NCBI GenBank assembly: GCA_035378955.1
Contig: DAOSUS010000020.1
Location: 1 to 55,050 of the forward strand
DNA from: Candidatus Hydrogenedens sp.
Lineage (GTDB): Bacteria; Hydrogenedentota; Hydrogenedentia; Hydrogenedentales; Hydrogenedentaceae
Direction: 5' to 3'
Length of the DNA stretch: 55,050 bases
The translations under genes were made by a program, and so were the position numbers. A model generated the notes under the pieces. That model saw only the letters and a list, made by a program, of their open reading frames with translations. It was not told the DNA's origin and did not search any database. Positions 34,983 through 43,492 of this stretch are shown in pieces; within the stretch, counting starts at the first letter, position 1, and each line of letters opens with the position of its first letter.

Positions 34983-36257
34983 TTATTTTTTCTTATTGTT
35001 CAGGAAGAATAAAACTTCGTTGGCATCTTGTGTGCCGATAATTATATCTACAAAATTGTCTTGATTTAAGTCAGCAGAGTTTATGGATACGGGTTTCCCT
35101 GATTTTATGGGATATTTTTCTATTGTAAAAAGAGTGGGTTGGGTAGTGTTTGTTTTAGGATTTGAACCTTTGTTTATCATAACAATGAGTTGTTGCCCTT
35201 TCCTATCTGCAATTGCAATATCGGGGAGGTGGTCATTATTAAAGTCGAATACAGTTATGTCCATGATTTCGGTATTTACTTCCGGGTTTGTAGTATTGAA
35301 GTTGTAGGTTTCCGATAAACGGAAAGAAAAGGGAATGGTGTCTCCATATAAAATTTCGAGGGGTTGATTGATTTTTTTATGACTGATTACAATATCTGTT
35401 TTCCCATCGGCATTGAAATCTGAAAGAAATATCCGATTGGGTTGTATACCTCTTGTGAGAATTCGAGAGTGTTCAACAAATTTATATTCCTCATTCCCTT
35501 TCAGAAATAAAATTTCTCCCGAATTAAACATTGTTACTGCAATATCGGTTAATTTGTCGTTGTCAAAGTCAGTTATTGCGATTGAACGGGGTCCTCCCGG
35601 TGTAGGAATGATTTGGTGTAGAACAAGGGATTCCTTTGAATCTCCTAAAAGAATTGCAACAATATCACTACTCCATCCTGTAGTGATTACATCCTTTAAT
35701 CCATCTTTATTCAGGTCAGTAATTACCAGAGAAGTCAATCCTGGAATTGTGAAAAAAGGTTGTTCATCTCCATCAAGAAGTCGTGAGTATTTTAAATTAT
35801 CATCTGGAATTTTTATAGAAGTAATGGTGAAAACATTTTCTTCCTTCAAATTATGAAAGATTTGGATGTCCTGATTTTTTTTTGCGAGGAAATTTGCAAC
35901 GACAATATCTGGCCATTTTAGAGAGTCCATATTGGCAATAGCAATGGCATAGGGAGCAAAATCGGTCTTTAAGGAAGGGTGTAATTTTAGATAATTTAAA
36001 ATCCCTTGAGATAGAAGTATAGATAATTCGTCATTTGCAGGTTTTTCTTCCCGGGGATTTCGCATTTCGCCACGGTCTGCGGTAACAATGTCAGGGATTC
36101 CATCTCCATTGAGGTCAGCAATTGCAATGGAACAAGGGTTTGGACCTACTTGTAAGAATTGAGGATGAAGCGAGAAAGTCTGAGAATATACGAAATTAGT
36201 TGTTAGGAGTAGTAAGAGAAAAAGTATATATTTTGATTTGTTGAAGTAAAATGTCAT
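34983..36257 (-). CDS. Secreted FG-GAP/VCBS-repeat protein
   Basis: A 424-residue protein with a signal peptide (YILFLLLLLTTNFVYSQ) and at least six repeats with the calcium-loop motif D-x-(N/D)-x-D-x-x-x-D: DLNGDGIPDIVTA, DLNKDGLKDVITT, DFDNDKLTDIAVT, DFNADGKTDIVIS, DFNNDHLPDIAIA and DLNQDNFVDIIIG. They should fold as an integrin-like beta-propeller. It overlaps pdxA by 4 bases (ATGA), so it is translated from the pdxA transcript. The partner and substrate are unknown. Confidence 0.85.
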   Translation of the reverse strand: MTFYFNKSKYILFLLLLLTTNFVYSQTFSLHPQFLQVGPNPCSIAIADLNGDGIPDIVTADRGEMRNPREEKPANDELSILLSQGILNYLKLHPSLKTDFAPYAIAIANMDSLKWPDIVVANFLAKKNQDIQIFHNLKEENVFTITSIKIPDDNLKYSRLLDGDEQPFFTIPGLTSLVITDLNKDGLKDVITTGWSSDIVAILLGDSKESLVLHQIIPTPGGPRSIAITDFDNDKLTDIAVTMFNSGEILFLKGNEEYKFVEHSRILTRGIQPNRIFLSDFNADGKTDIVISHKKINQPLEILYGDTIPFSFRLSETYNFNTTNPEVNTEIMDITVFDFNNDHLPDIAIADRKGQQLIVMINKGSNPKTNTTQPTLFTIEKYPIKSGKPVSINSADLNQDNFVDIIIGTQDANEVLFFLNNKKK

Positions 36258-37258
36258 TTAAGCCCATCTTTCTTTTTTGTAAATTGGATAGCAAGTTTTA
36301 TGGCATGATACAAACTTTGTTCGCAGGCAATACCCTTACCTGCGATATCAAAAGCGGTTCCATGGTCAACAGATGTCCTTATAATAGGTAGCCCTAATGT
36401 AATATTAACCCCTTCGTCCATAGCGATAAGTTTCATAGGGATGTGTCCCTGGTCGTGATACATAGCGATAACCATATTAAATTCTCCGAGATACATTCTT
36501 CGGAAAATGGTATCTGGCGGGTAGGGACCAGAACAAGGAATCCCTTTCTTTTTACATGCATTGATGGCTGGTAAAATAATATCTAATTCTTCATTCCCAA
36601 AAAGTCCCTGTTCACCCGCATGAGGGTTAAGTCCAGCAACACCAATATGAAGATTGCGAGGGCAAATTATTTTTAGTGCGTTGTATCCGATTTCAATCGT
36701 TTTTATTAAATCTTTTTTGTTTAAACTTTGAATGGCATTTAATAAGGACTTATGAGCCGTGTGATGAACAACCCGCATATTTCCGGCAAAAAGAGACATC
36801 CGATAATGTTTTGTTTTTGTCCAGTCTGCTAACATCGTAGTATGTCCATCATAAGGAATACCTGCTCTTGCTAAACCTTCTTTTGTTATGGGACAGGTTA
36901 CCATAGCATCACATCTTTTTTCCGTGCACCATTTCACTGCTTGGCGAATCCATGCCGTTGCGGAAGTGCTATTTTGGGGGTCAAGGATTCCCGGTTTCAT
37001 GTCTAAACTTGTATATTCAAGTTCAATGATACCAATTTTACTTTTTAGTTTCGGGGCTTCTTCAGGGATATTAATTTTGACAGGTTCTAAATAGTTGTTT
37101 AATTTTCTACAATAATATAGATATGCTTGAATGTTTCCGAGTATTATGGGGGTGCATATTTTTGTGATTTCTTTATTTGTTAAGACTTTCCCAATAATTT
37201 CGGGACCGATACCATTAATATCTCCCATTGTTATGGCAATAATCGGTTTGGAACTCAT
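36254..37258 (-). CDS. pdxA: 4-hydroxythreonine-4-phosphate dehydrogenase
   Basis: Oxidises 4-phosphohydroxy-threonine in the DXP-independent branch of vitamin B6 synthesis. The 334-residue protein has the family opening IAITMGDINGIGPEII, the metal-binding YDGHTTMLADW (His about 135), GLNPHAGEQGLFG and MYHDQGHIPMKLI, and the SVDHGTAFDIAGKG end. Ribosome site TAGGA is upstream. It forms a two-gene operon with the FG-GAP protein, an unexpected partner. Confidence 0.92.
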   Translation of the reverse strand: MSSKPIIAITMGDINGIGPEIIGKVLTNKEITKICTPIILGNIQAYLYYCRKLNNYLEPVKINIPEEAPKLKSKIGIIELEYTSLDMKPGILDPQNSTSATAWIRQAVKWCTEKRCDAMVTCPITKEGLARAGIPYDGHTTMLADWTKTKHYRMSLFAGNMRVVHHTAHKSLLNAIQSLNKKDLIKTIEIGYNALKIICPRNLHIGVAGLNPHAGEQGLFGNEELDIILPAINACKKKGIPCSGPYPPDTIFRRMYLGEFNMVIAMYHDQGHIPMKLIAMDEGVNITLGLPIIRTSVDHGTAFDIAGKGIACEQSLYHAIKLAIQFTKKKDGLK

Positions 37259-37350
37259 ATTAAAAATCCTAAATAAAGGGCGAAAATTAGTTTAAAGGTT
37301 CCATTTTTTGTTTATTATTATACTTGAAACGGGGAAGAAAGTTTCTTGTA

Positions 37351-37403
37351 TGAAAGTAAAAGAAAATAGGCAGAACCACTATATTATAGCATTCTGCCTA
37401 TTT
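37351..37403 (-). terminator. Terminator of the H-X10-DG pseudopilin gene
   Basis: On the reverse strand AAATAGGCAGAA and TTCTGCCTATTT (plus 37392-37403 and 37364-37375) form a perfect 12-bp stem with a 16-nt loop, followed by TTTTCTTTTACTTT. It lies 33 bases after the stop. Confidence 0.75.
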
Positions 37404-37436
37404 ATGTAAAATACATTATTTAAGAGATGTAGTATT

Positions 37437-38420
37437 TTATGTTAATGCGGATACGAGAACACCGATGACAAGAGCAACCGCTTGTGTTACAGGAGCAGTG
37501 CCACCTGTTGGTTGATAACGAATAAATTCGACATGTCCATCAAGGTAAAGAACATTTGACCCACCCGGAATATGGTTGAAATTAGAAGCGTCAGTTGCTA
37601 CTTTGTCAAACATGATGGGTAGGCTGCTTTGTGCTTTTGAACTTGATGCAGGATTGTTAATATCTGTTATGAGGAATCTTTCGATACCTTCACGCAAACG
37701 ATAAACTGTATTGGTTCCTGCATTACCATACCCATCGAGTGTTGAACTTGTTATGTCTGCATCAACAACACGCATAATGCCAGCATTATCCTTTGTTTGA
37801 ACAGCAGTGATAAGTTCGGGTTTTGCCAATGACATTAATCCATAAACCAACTGTGCAGGTGCGTTTCCAGAACCAGATACAGGACCTGCTCCAAGTGCAT
37901 TTAATACATTTACCATAGGTGTAATGTCTACCATAGGCCATTCATCGCCAACGCGGTCCATGACCAATCCCAAGTAGATATAACTTGAATCCATAGCAGA
38001 GGCGCAAGATACGGTGTCGTTTGCATATACATTTACGCACCAATCGTCACGGTCGGGATATTTTGCACGGGTAATTGTTTGGCGATAGTCGGAGTCCGAT
38101 GGGCAAAAGGCAATCATAGGGTCGTTGAGATATTCTGGATAGATTAAGAATGTGCTGGGACATAAGTCTGCACGAACCTCAATATTGCCATTGATTTGCG
38201 GATAGGCACCGAACTGAACAGGAGGAAATCGTTCTCCTTTCGCTTCGTTGGAATACATTTTGAGAACCAGTCCCCATTGTTTTAAGTTGTTCTGACAACT
38301 GGAACGACGAGCCGCTTCGCGTGCACGGGCAAGTGCAGGTAATAGGATGGCTGCAAGTATGCCAATGATGGCAATTACAACCAACAATTCAATTAAAGTA
38401 AATCCTTTCTTTTTTAACAT
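37437..38420 (-). CDS. Prepilin-like DUF1559 protein
   Basis: 327 residues from ATG 38420 (AAAGGA seven bases upstream; an upstream in-frame start at 38453 is worse). The leader MLKKKG precedes FTLIELLVVIAIIGILAAIL and a long helix with ALARAREAARRSSCQNNLKQWG, the typical DUF1559 opening. The C-terminal FNHIPGGSNVLYLDGHVEFI is the H-X-DG motif with ten rather than nine residues between H and DG. A hydrophobic tail (VTQAVALVIGVLVSALT) follows it, unusual for the family. Monocistronic, with its own terminator. Confidence 0.85.
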   Translation of the reverse strand: MLKKKGFTLIELLVVIAIIGILAAILLPALARAREAARRSSCQNNLKQWGLVLKMYSNEAKGERFPPVQFGAYPQINGNIEVRADLCPSTFLIYPEYLNDPMIAFCPSDSDYRQTITRAKYPDRDDWCVNVYANDTVSCASAMDSSYIYLGLVMDRVGDEWPMVDITPMVNVLNALGAGPVSGSGNAPAQLVYGLMSLAKPELITAVQTKDNAGIMRVVDADITSSTLDGYGNAGTNTVYRLREGIERFLITDINNPASSSKAQSSLPIMFDKVATDASNFNHIPGGSNVLYLDGHVEFIRYQPTGGTAPVTQAVALVIGVLVSALT

Positions 38421-38567
38421 ACGCATATCCTTTCTTGTTTTATTTTTTGCCACGCGCGTAGCATGTTTATTACCATATATAGAGACAGATTGAAAAACAT
38501 CTGGGTTTCATTAGAATTTATTATTTTCAAAAGTAGTTTACAATTCTTATTTAAGGAGAAAAATATA

Positions 38568-38978
38568 ATGAAAAAGTTAATGAAAAAAACAATGCCGATT
38601 ATTATTGCTTTATTTCTTATTATTGGATTTTCGGGATGTATATGTAAGCCTATTCAGGAAGGAGAATTGACCTTATTGTCTACACAATTTGGTTATAAAG
38701 TAGAAGGACCTTTGGGCTTTGAAGGGACAATTACAAAAGAAAGTGTGGACATGGAAGAGTGGAACTTTTCAGGGAAATTTGTATTTCCTAATCAATTATG
38801 TTTTTATCTTGGGAAAACAGTGTCTATAGCAGAGAGTTATCCTGAACAAATTGAAATACGGCTTTATACAATTTCTTCTTTAATAGGGCAGATACTACTA
38901 CCGCGTGATAAGGAAGTTCCTGTTCAATGTAAGATAAAGGCTTCGAATGATGCCCGTTTCCGAGTTATATTTTATTAA
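38568..38978 (+). CDS. Small lipoprotein
   Basis: A 136-residue protein from ATG 38568 (AAGGAG nine bases upstream; the long in-frame reading from 38463 has no site). The signal MKKLMKKTMPIIIALFLIIG ends in FSGC, a lipobox, so the mature protein is acylated at that Cys and held at the membrane. The rest is mainly beta-strand (FGYKVEGPLGFEGTITKES). No family is recognised. It lies 27 bases before the formyl-THF cyclo-ligase gene. Confidence 0.7.
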   Translation: MKKLMKKTMPIIIALFLIIGFSGCICKPIQEGELTLLSTQFGYKVEGPLGFEGTITKESVDMEEWNFSGKFVFPNQLCFYLGKTVSIAESYPEQIEIRLYTISSLIGQILLPRDKEVPVQCKIKASNDARFRVIFY

Positions 38979-39005
38979 TTTGTTAGAAAATTTAGATAGA
39001 AAGAC

Positions 39006-39596
39006 ATGAATATAGTAAAAGATGAGTTACGGAAGAAGGTATTGTTTTGTAGAAGATTGCTTTCGCCGAATGAAATAAAAGAAAGAAGTGAAAGAATAAC
39101 AGAGCTCTTTTTTTCATTAACTTTTTGGGATGTGTATGAGAACTTTTTTGTATACATGTCCGATGGACAGGGAGAAGTGGAAACAAAATCTCTTATTTAT
39201 TCATTGCTTAAAAGAGGGAAAAAAATATGGATACCGCGTGTAAAACAATATAATTTGATATGGTATCTAATTGATGAGAAAAAATTACAGGAATTAAAGA
39301 TTAGTCCCTGGGGAATATTAGAACCTTTGCCTGATTGGGAACCCTCTACGGATAGAATAAAAGAAAAGACTGTTTGCATTGTTCCGGGAATCGTTTTTGA
39401 CCGTCGTGGTTATCGAATTGGACATGGGAAGGGCTTTTATGACCGTTTTTTAGGTAGCAATAGGCGGTGTATTTCTGTAGGTTTCTGTTATAGTTTTCAG
39501 ATGGTAATGTTATGTCCGCATAGGAACTGGGATGTTCCGGTGGATTGGGTTATTACTGAAAATAATGTGTTCCATCCCCATAATTCTTTTTCATAA
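39006..39596 (+). CDS. fthC: 5-formyltetrahydrofolate cyclo-ligase
   Basis: Converts 5-formyl-THF to 5,10-methenyl-THF using ATP. The 196-residue protein has the basic N-terminus (MNIVKDELRKKVLFCRR) and the diagnostic IVPGIVFDRRGYRIGHGKGFYDRFL motif, here in two stretches around residue 122-146. ISPWGILEP and the WDVPVDWVIT end also match. It follows the lipoprotein and leads into the hydrolase gene 21 bases later. Confidence 0.92.
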   Translation: MNIVKDELRKKVLFCRRLLSPNEIKERSERITELFFSLTFWDVYENFFVYMSDGQGEVETKSLIYSLLKRGKKIWIPRVKQYNLIWYLIDEKKLQELKISPWGILEPLPDWEPSTDRIKEKTVCIVPGIVFDRRGYRIGHGKGFYDRFLGSNRRCISVGFCYSFQMVMLCPHRNWDVPVDWVITENNVFHPHNSFS

Positions 39597-39617
39597 ATGT
39601 AAGGCAAATGAGTTTTT

Positions 39618-40442
39618 ATGAAGGATAGAGAATATCAATATGTAGAACTTAATAAGGGGAAAACATGTTTTGAGAAAGTGGGGGATAGTTCTAAACCTAT
39701 TGTCGTATTTGTGCATGGATTATCTTCGCCGATGTGTATTTGGAATAAAAATATTTATGAATTGTCTAATGATTGTTGTGCTATTCGATATGACCTTTAT
39801 GGCAGAGGAAATTCTGCCCGTCCTATAGTTTCTTATGATGCGGATTTGTTTGTTAATCAATTATATGAATTGATACAAACATTAGCACTTTCTTTACCCG
39901 TAAGTCTTGTAGGGTTAAGTATGGGAGGTGCTATTGTAAGTGATTTTGCAGTTCGATATCCTGAAATGGTGGATAAAATGGTATTAATTGCTCCTGCAGG
40001 TTTATTAAAGCGAACATGGGGAATGAAATTAATGGGTATGCCTTTTGTTGGAACAATTCTTTATGAAGTTTTTGGTAAGAAGGCTTTAATAAAAGGTGTC
40101 TTGGAAACAATAGGGGATTCTATGGAAGATAAAATTTATATGCAGAAGGTTTATGAAGAACAGATGAGGATACCCGGGTATAGAGAAGCCATATTGTCCA
40201 CATTAAAACAGGGTCCTATATGTGATATGGAGGATGTATATATTCAATTGGGAAAACAGAAACGGGAAGGATGCCTGATATGGGGAGAGAAGGATAATGT
40301 TGTGCCTTTTTGCTTGAGTAAACAAATAATAGAATGGGTTCCATGGCTTACTTTACATGCCGTAAAAGATGGAACCCATGCAGTAAACTATCAGAAAGCA
40401 AATATAGTAAATGCTATATTATGTTCATTTTTTAATAGGTAA
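39618..40442 (+). CDS. Alpha/beta hydrolase
   Basis: A 274-residue hydrolase of the lipase/peroxidase-like fold. Catalytic Ser sits in LVGLSMGGAIVSDFA (about residue 97), Asp in IWGEKDNVVPF (about 230) and His in KDGTHAVNY (about 255), with HG oxyanion motif VFVHGLSSPMCIW. Unlike the 29623 protein its triad is complete. No signal peptide. The substrate is unknown. Same-strand neighbours (cyclo-ligase 21 bases before, methyltransferase 17 bases after) suggest one transcript. Confidence 0.88.
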   Translation: MKDREYQYVELNKGKTCFEKVGDSSKPIVVFVHGLSSPMCIWNKNIYELSNDCCAIRYDLYGRGNSARPIVSYDADLFVNQLYELIQTLALSLPVSLVGLSMGGAIVSDFAVRYPEMVDKMVLIAPAGLLKRTWGMKLMGMPFVGTILYEVFGKKALIKGVLETIGDSMEDKIYMQKVYEEQMRIPGYREAILSTLKQGPICDMEDVYIQLGKQKREGCLIWGEKDNVVPFCLSKQIIEWVPWLTLHAVKDGTHAVNYQKANIVNAILCSFFNR

Positions 40443-40459
40443 ATGAGAAAGGAGAGAAT

Positions 40460-41443
40460 ATGGATTTCTCTAAAATATTAGAAATTGCTTTTAACTTTCG
40501 TGAAGCAAGGGTATTACTCACAGGTGTTGAATTAGATATTTTTACTTTGTTATCGGAGCGAGAAATGGATTTGCAGGAGATATGTGAAGAATTGCATTCG
40601 GAAAAAAGGGCGACTCAGTATTTGCTGGATGCAATGTGTGCCATGAAATTGTTGGAAAAGAAGGACGGGAAATATAAAACATCTACAGAAGTAGTTCCTT
40701 TTTTAAGCAAATATGGGTCTGAATGTATGTTATTTATGTTAGAACATTATGCAAATTTATGGCATCGCTGGTCCCATCTTACTGATATAGTGAAGGGAAA
40801 AACGATTACAATAAAACCTGTTGACCAGATGAGTCCCGACCAGTTGAAAGCGTTTATTTTGGGTATGCATGTACTTGCATTGAGAGCATCTAAACCGTTG
40901 TTAAAAAAATTGGGAACTGTTCCTTATAAAAAAATGTTAGATGTGGGAGGTGCATCGGGAACCTATTCTGAAGCCTTTATTGAGATAAATCCCCAATTGC
41001 AGGCAACAATATTTGATTTGCCCCCCGTTATAGAGATAGCCAAAGAACGATTAAAAAATTCACCCTATAAAGACAAGATAGATTTTTATGTTGGGGATTT
41101 TTATAAGGATGAGTTACCGAGTGGTTATGATTTTTTATGGTTGTCAGCGATAATACATCAGAACAGTCGGGAACAAAATGTGGATTTATATAAGAAATGT
41201 TTTGCTGCACTGGAAACAGGGGGTGTTTTGTGGATACGGGATTATGTGATGTCAGAAGACAGAATAAGTCCGAAAACAGGGGCGTTGTTTGCAATTAATA
41301 TGTTAGTAGGAACGCAAGGAGGAGGGACATATACCTTCGAGGAGATTAAAGAGGATTTAAATTGTGCAGGATTTAAGAATGTGCATTTTAAGATTCATGG
41401 GGAACAGATGGATACAGTCATAGAAGCAGTTAAAGAAGAGTAA
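40460..41443 (+). CDS. SAM-dependent O-methyltransferase (acetylserotonin-MT-like)
   Basis: 327 residues, AAGGAG seven bases before ATG. The N-terminal winged-helix dimerisation domain (IFTLLSEREMDLQEICEEL to FLSKYG) is followed by a class I fold: MLDVGGASGTYSEAF is the SAM loop (about residue 157-171), ATIFDLPPVIEIA the second strand, and DFLWLSAIIHQNSREQN the post-catalytic segment. It resembles plant and bacterial small-molecule O-methyltransferases. The acceptor substrate is unknown. Confidence 0.85.
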   Translation: MDFSKILEIAFNFREARVLLTGVELDIFTLLSEREMDLQEICEELHSEKRATQYLLDAMCAMKLLEKKDGKYKTSTEVVPFLSKYGSECMLFMLEHYANLWHRWSHLTDIVKGKTITIKPVDQMSPDQLKAFILGMHVLALRASKPLLKKLGTVPYKKMLDVGGASGTYSEAFIEINPQLQATIFDLPPVIEIAKERLKNSPYKDKIDFYVGDFYKDELPSGYDFLWLSAIIHQNSREQNVDLYKKCFAALETGGVLWIRDYVMSEDRISPKTGALFAINMLVGTQGGGTYTFEEIKEDLNCAGFKNVHFKIHGEQMDTVIEAVKEE

Positions 41444-41452
41444 GTATAGATA

Positions 41453-41596
41453 TTAGTTGCTTTTTTCTGCAAATGCAGCAGATAACATAACCGAGATTAC
41501 GGTGAAATATAAATAGAAGAAAAGAGCCTCTGTGGAAGATGCTGTTTTAGGATAGTTTTGTTTTTTAGTTATTATGTCTGTGTGTTTCTTTTTCAT
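41453..41596 (-). CDS. Small membrane protein (47 aa)
   Basis: A short reverse-strand frame from ATG 41596 to TAA 41455-41453, with AAAGGA eight bases upstream of the start. It reads a basic hydrophilic N-terminus (MKKKHTDIITKKQNYPK) and a single helix (ALFFYLYFTVISVMLSAAFA) ending in EKSN. A ribosome site at correct spacing plus a membrane helix makes it a likely gene. It is convergent with the methyltransferase gene and shares no sequence I recognise. Confidence 0.55.
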   Translation of the reverse strand: MKKKHTDIITKKQNYPKTASSTEALFFYLYFTVISVMLSAAFAEKSN

Positions 41597-41751
41597 CGTT
41601 GTATCCTTTCTACAGTTATTTGTTTCATCTGTTTAAAAGACGATACAAACGAAAAAGCAATTCATTTCTTTAAAAATTATTTTTAAGGATAGAGAAAGAA
41701 TTGTAGAACTATACATACTTTAAGTGTAAATGAATTTTCACATAAGGAAAG

Positions 41752-41883
41752 ATGATTTATAGTTGTGGAGCACAACGAATGGGTAATGTTTATAATTTTA
41801 CTGAAAATAAGATAACAAAAGGTTATAATGAAAAAATTACTCTTGTGAAGACGAATAAGGAGATAAGGATGAAATATGGGTAG
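41752..41883 (+). CDS. Possible 43-aa open frame
   Basis: ATG 41752 follows AAGGAAAG closely and the frame runs to TAG 41883, overlapping the end of the MFS gene on the other strand by 47 bases. The product (MIYSCGAQRMGNVYNF onward) has no recognisable motif. It may be noise. The flanking gap 41597-41751 shows no clear promoter or RNA. Confidence 0.2.
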   Translation: MIYSCGAQRMGNVYNFTENKITKGYNEKITLVKTNKEIRMKYG

Positions 41884-43255
41884 GGATTAGGAAATGTATG
41901 GCTATTACAGAGCAAATTCCTATGATGCCGGAGATAATCATTACCATGTCCAGACCTGTAACCTGTATAGTCGGAGCGAAAAAGAGTTGTAAGGGTGCCC
42001 GTAGAAAATGTAAATAAGTATTTGACGAAATCTGAAATAGGGTTCCGTATTCTGCAACATAACCGGCTAAAATGGGTGCTATTCCTGCAACCAAGCCATT
42101 CAGGGAACTGTTTAATGCTAATGGTGCTGTGGCTTTACCGCGAGGGGTTGTGGAAAAAATAAGGTTTGTGAGACATAGGTTAATTCCTGCTACGCAAATA
42201 CCTGAAATGATATGTAGGAATAATATTAAGTACCATTGGACAATATCATTTTTTAGTTCTGCGGATATGAACCACGAAATAACAGCGGCAAAGAAAACAG
42301 GTATGCATAAATATAGCAAAGAGCGATTCCCGTATCGAATAGAGAATTTTTTCCAGAAAGAAAAGGATATAACATTAGCAAATTGGTTCAAAACGGTTAA
42401 ACAAATAATGATTAATAACGAATAACCAATTCGTTTCATCAGAAAGACTGGTAAAAAGGGACAGGAAAAATTAAAGATAGAGTTCCAGATGATACAGAAT
42501 AGCATTGTTTTACGGAAGTTAACATTTTCTAAGGATTCCTGAAAGGGCTTCCAGAAGGAATTGTGCTGGAGTGAAGAGTGTGTTTGTTCATTAATATGTT
42601 TCAATAAATCGCGAATATTGTGTATGGCTATTGATGAGCCTAATCCTAAAATTCCAGCAAGGATAAATACCCCAGAATAACCAAAAAGCATATATTGTGA
42701 ATAATTATTTTTTATATATTCTAAACCCAATGCTCCAACAAAACTTGCAATGGCTCCTAATAAGGTGGCAAATATGAATCTTTGAGTTAATACCTGATAG
42801 AAAGTATCTGGATTGAAAAAATCGCGAAACCATGTGCTGAAAGCACAACCACCTATATTGGCAAATGATACATAGATAATATACAAAACAAAAAATATAG
42901 GGAGAACATGACTTTTGATAAAGAAAAGTGGAATAAGTCCACAGAGTAGTATTGCTATACGACTTAAAGTTAGAGCAAATAGGGCAATAAATTTTCTTTT
43001 AGGATATTTTTCAACTAAAAATGTTGCTGGTATTTGCAAGATTTGAGCCAGAGGAATTAGTGCATTTAAAAGACCAACCACAACATAGCTTGCACCAAGA
43101 TATAAAGCGAAAGCACTAAGAAAGGCGCCTGTGCTAAGGCTTGTCATTCCTTGCGCTAATGTTGCGTCAATAACAAAAAAATTTTTATTTTTATCAATAT
43201 AATTGTTATCGATATTTTCTAAGTCTTCTTTATGTGTAGAAACAAGTATGCTCAT
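41837..43255 (-). CDS. MFS-type transporter
   Basis: A 472-residue membrane protein with about twelve transmembrane helices, a basic loop (VEKYPKRKFIALFAL) after helix 2, as in the major facilitator signature, and a central cytoplasmic loop (LLKHINEQTHSSLQHNSF) between the two halves. The N-terminal 30 residues are hydrophilic and the C-terminus is Ser-rich (SSLSPYSSSQE). No strong ribosome site. The substrate cannot be told from sequence. Confidence 0.8.
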   Translation of the reverse strand: MSILVSTHKEDLENIDNNYIDKNKNFFVIDATLAQGMTSLSTGAFLSAFALYLGASYVVVGLLNALIPLAQILQIPATFLVEKYPKRKFIALFALTLSRIAILLCGLIPLFFIKSHVLPIFFVLYIIYVSFANIGGCAFSTWFRDFFNPDTFYQVLTQRFIFATLLGAIASFVGALGLEYIKNNYSQYMLFGYSGVFILAGILGLGSSIAIHNIRDLLKHINEQTHSSLQHNSFWKPFQESLENVNFRKTMLFCIIWNSIFNFSCPFLPVFLMKRIGYSLLIIICLTVLNQFANVISFSFWKKFSIRYGNRSLLYLCIPVFFAAVISWFISAELKNDIVQWYLILFLHIISGICVAGINLCLTNLIFSTTPRGKATAPLALNSSLNGLVAGIAPILAGYVAEYGTLFQISSNTYLHFLRAPLQLFFAPTIQVTGLDMVMIISGIIGICSVIAIHFLIPTHISSLSPYSSSQE

Positions 43256-43335
43256 TTATCAATATATGGTAGTAGTTTTGTTATTATACAATATGTTGTT
43301 ATAAAAAAAATAGAAATAATCAGAATATAAAAAAT

Positions 43336-43355
43336 AGTGCATCCATAGATGCACT
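43336..43355. repeat. Perfect hairpin between the MFS gene and recF
   Basis: AGTGCATC (43336-43343) pairs with GATGCACT (43348-43355), an 8-bp stem with a CATA loop, in the gap between divergent genes. It is not followed by a T run, so it is not an obvious terminator. Nothing else is clear in 43256-43492. Confidence 0.35.
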
Positions 43356-43492
43356 TACAATATTATCTCTATTTTTTGTTTGTTAGTTTACCTTGGTAAT
43401 ATTATACCATAAACAATAGATAAAATTACATTTATTTTGTAATAATCCGCAAAAAAATGAAAAAGTTTCACTAATTCACGAAAATTAAAGAT

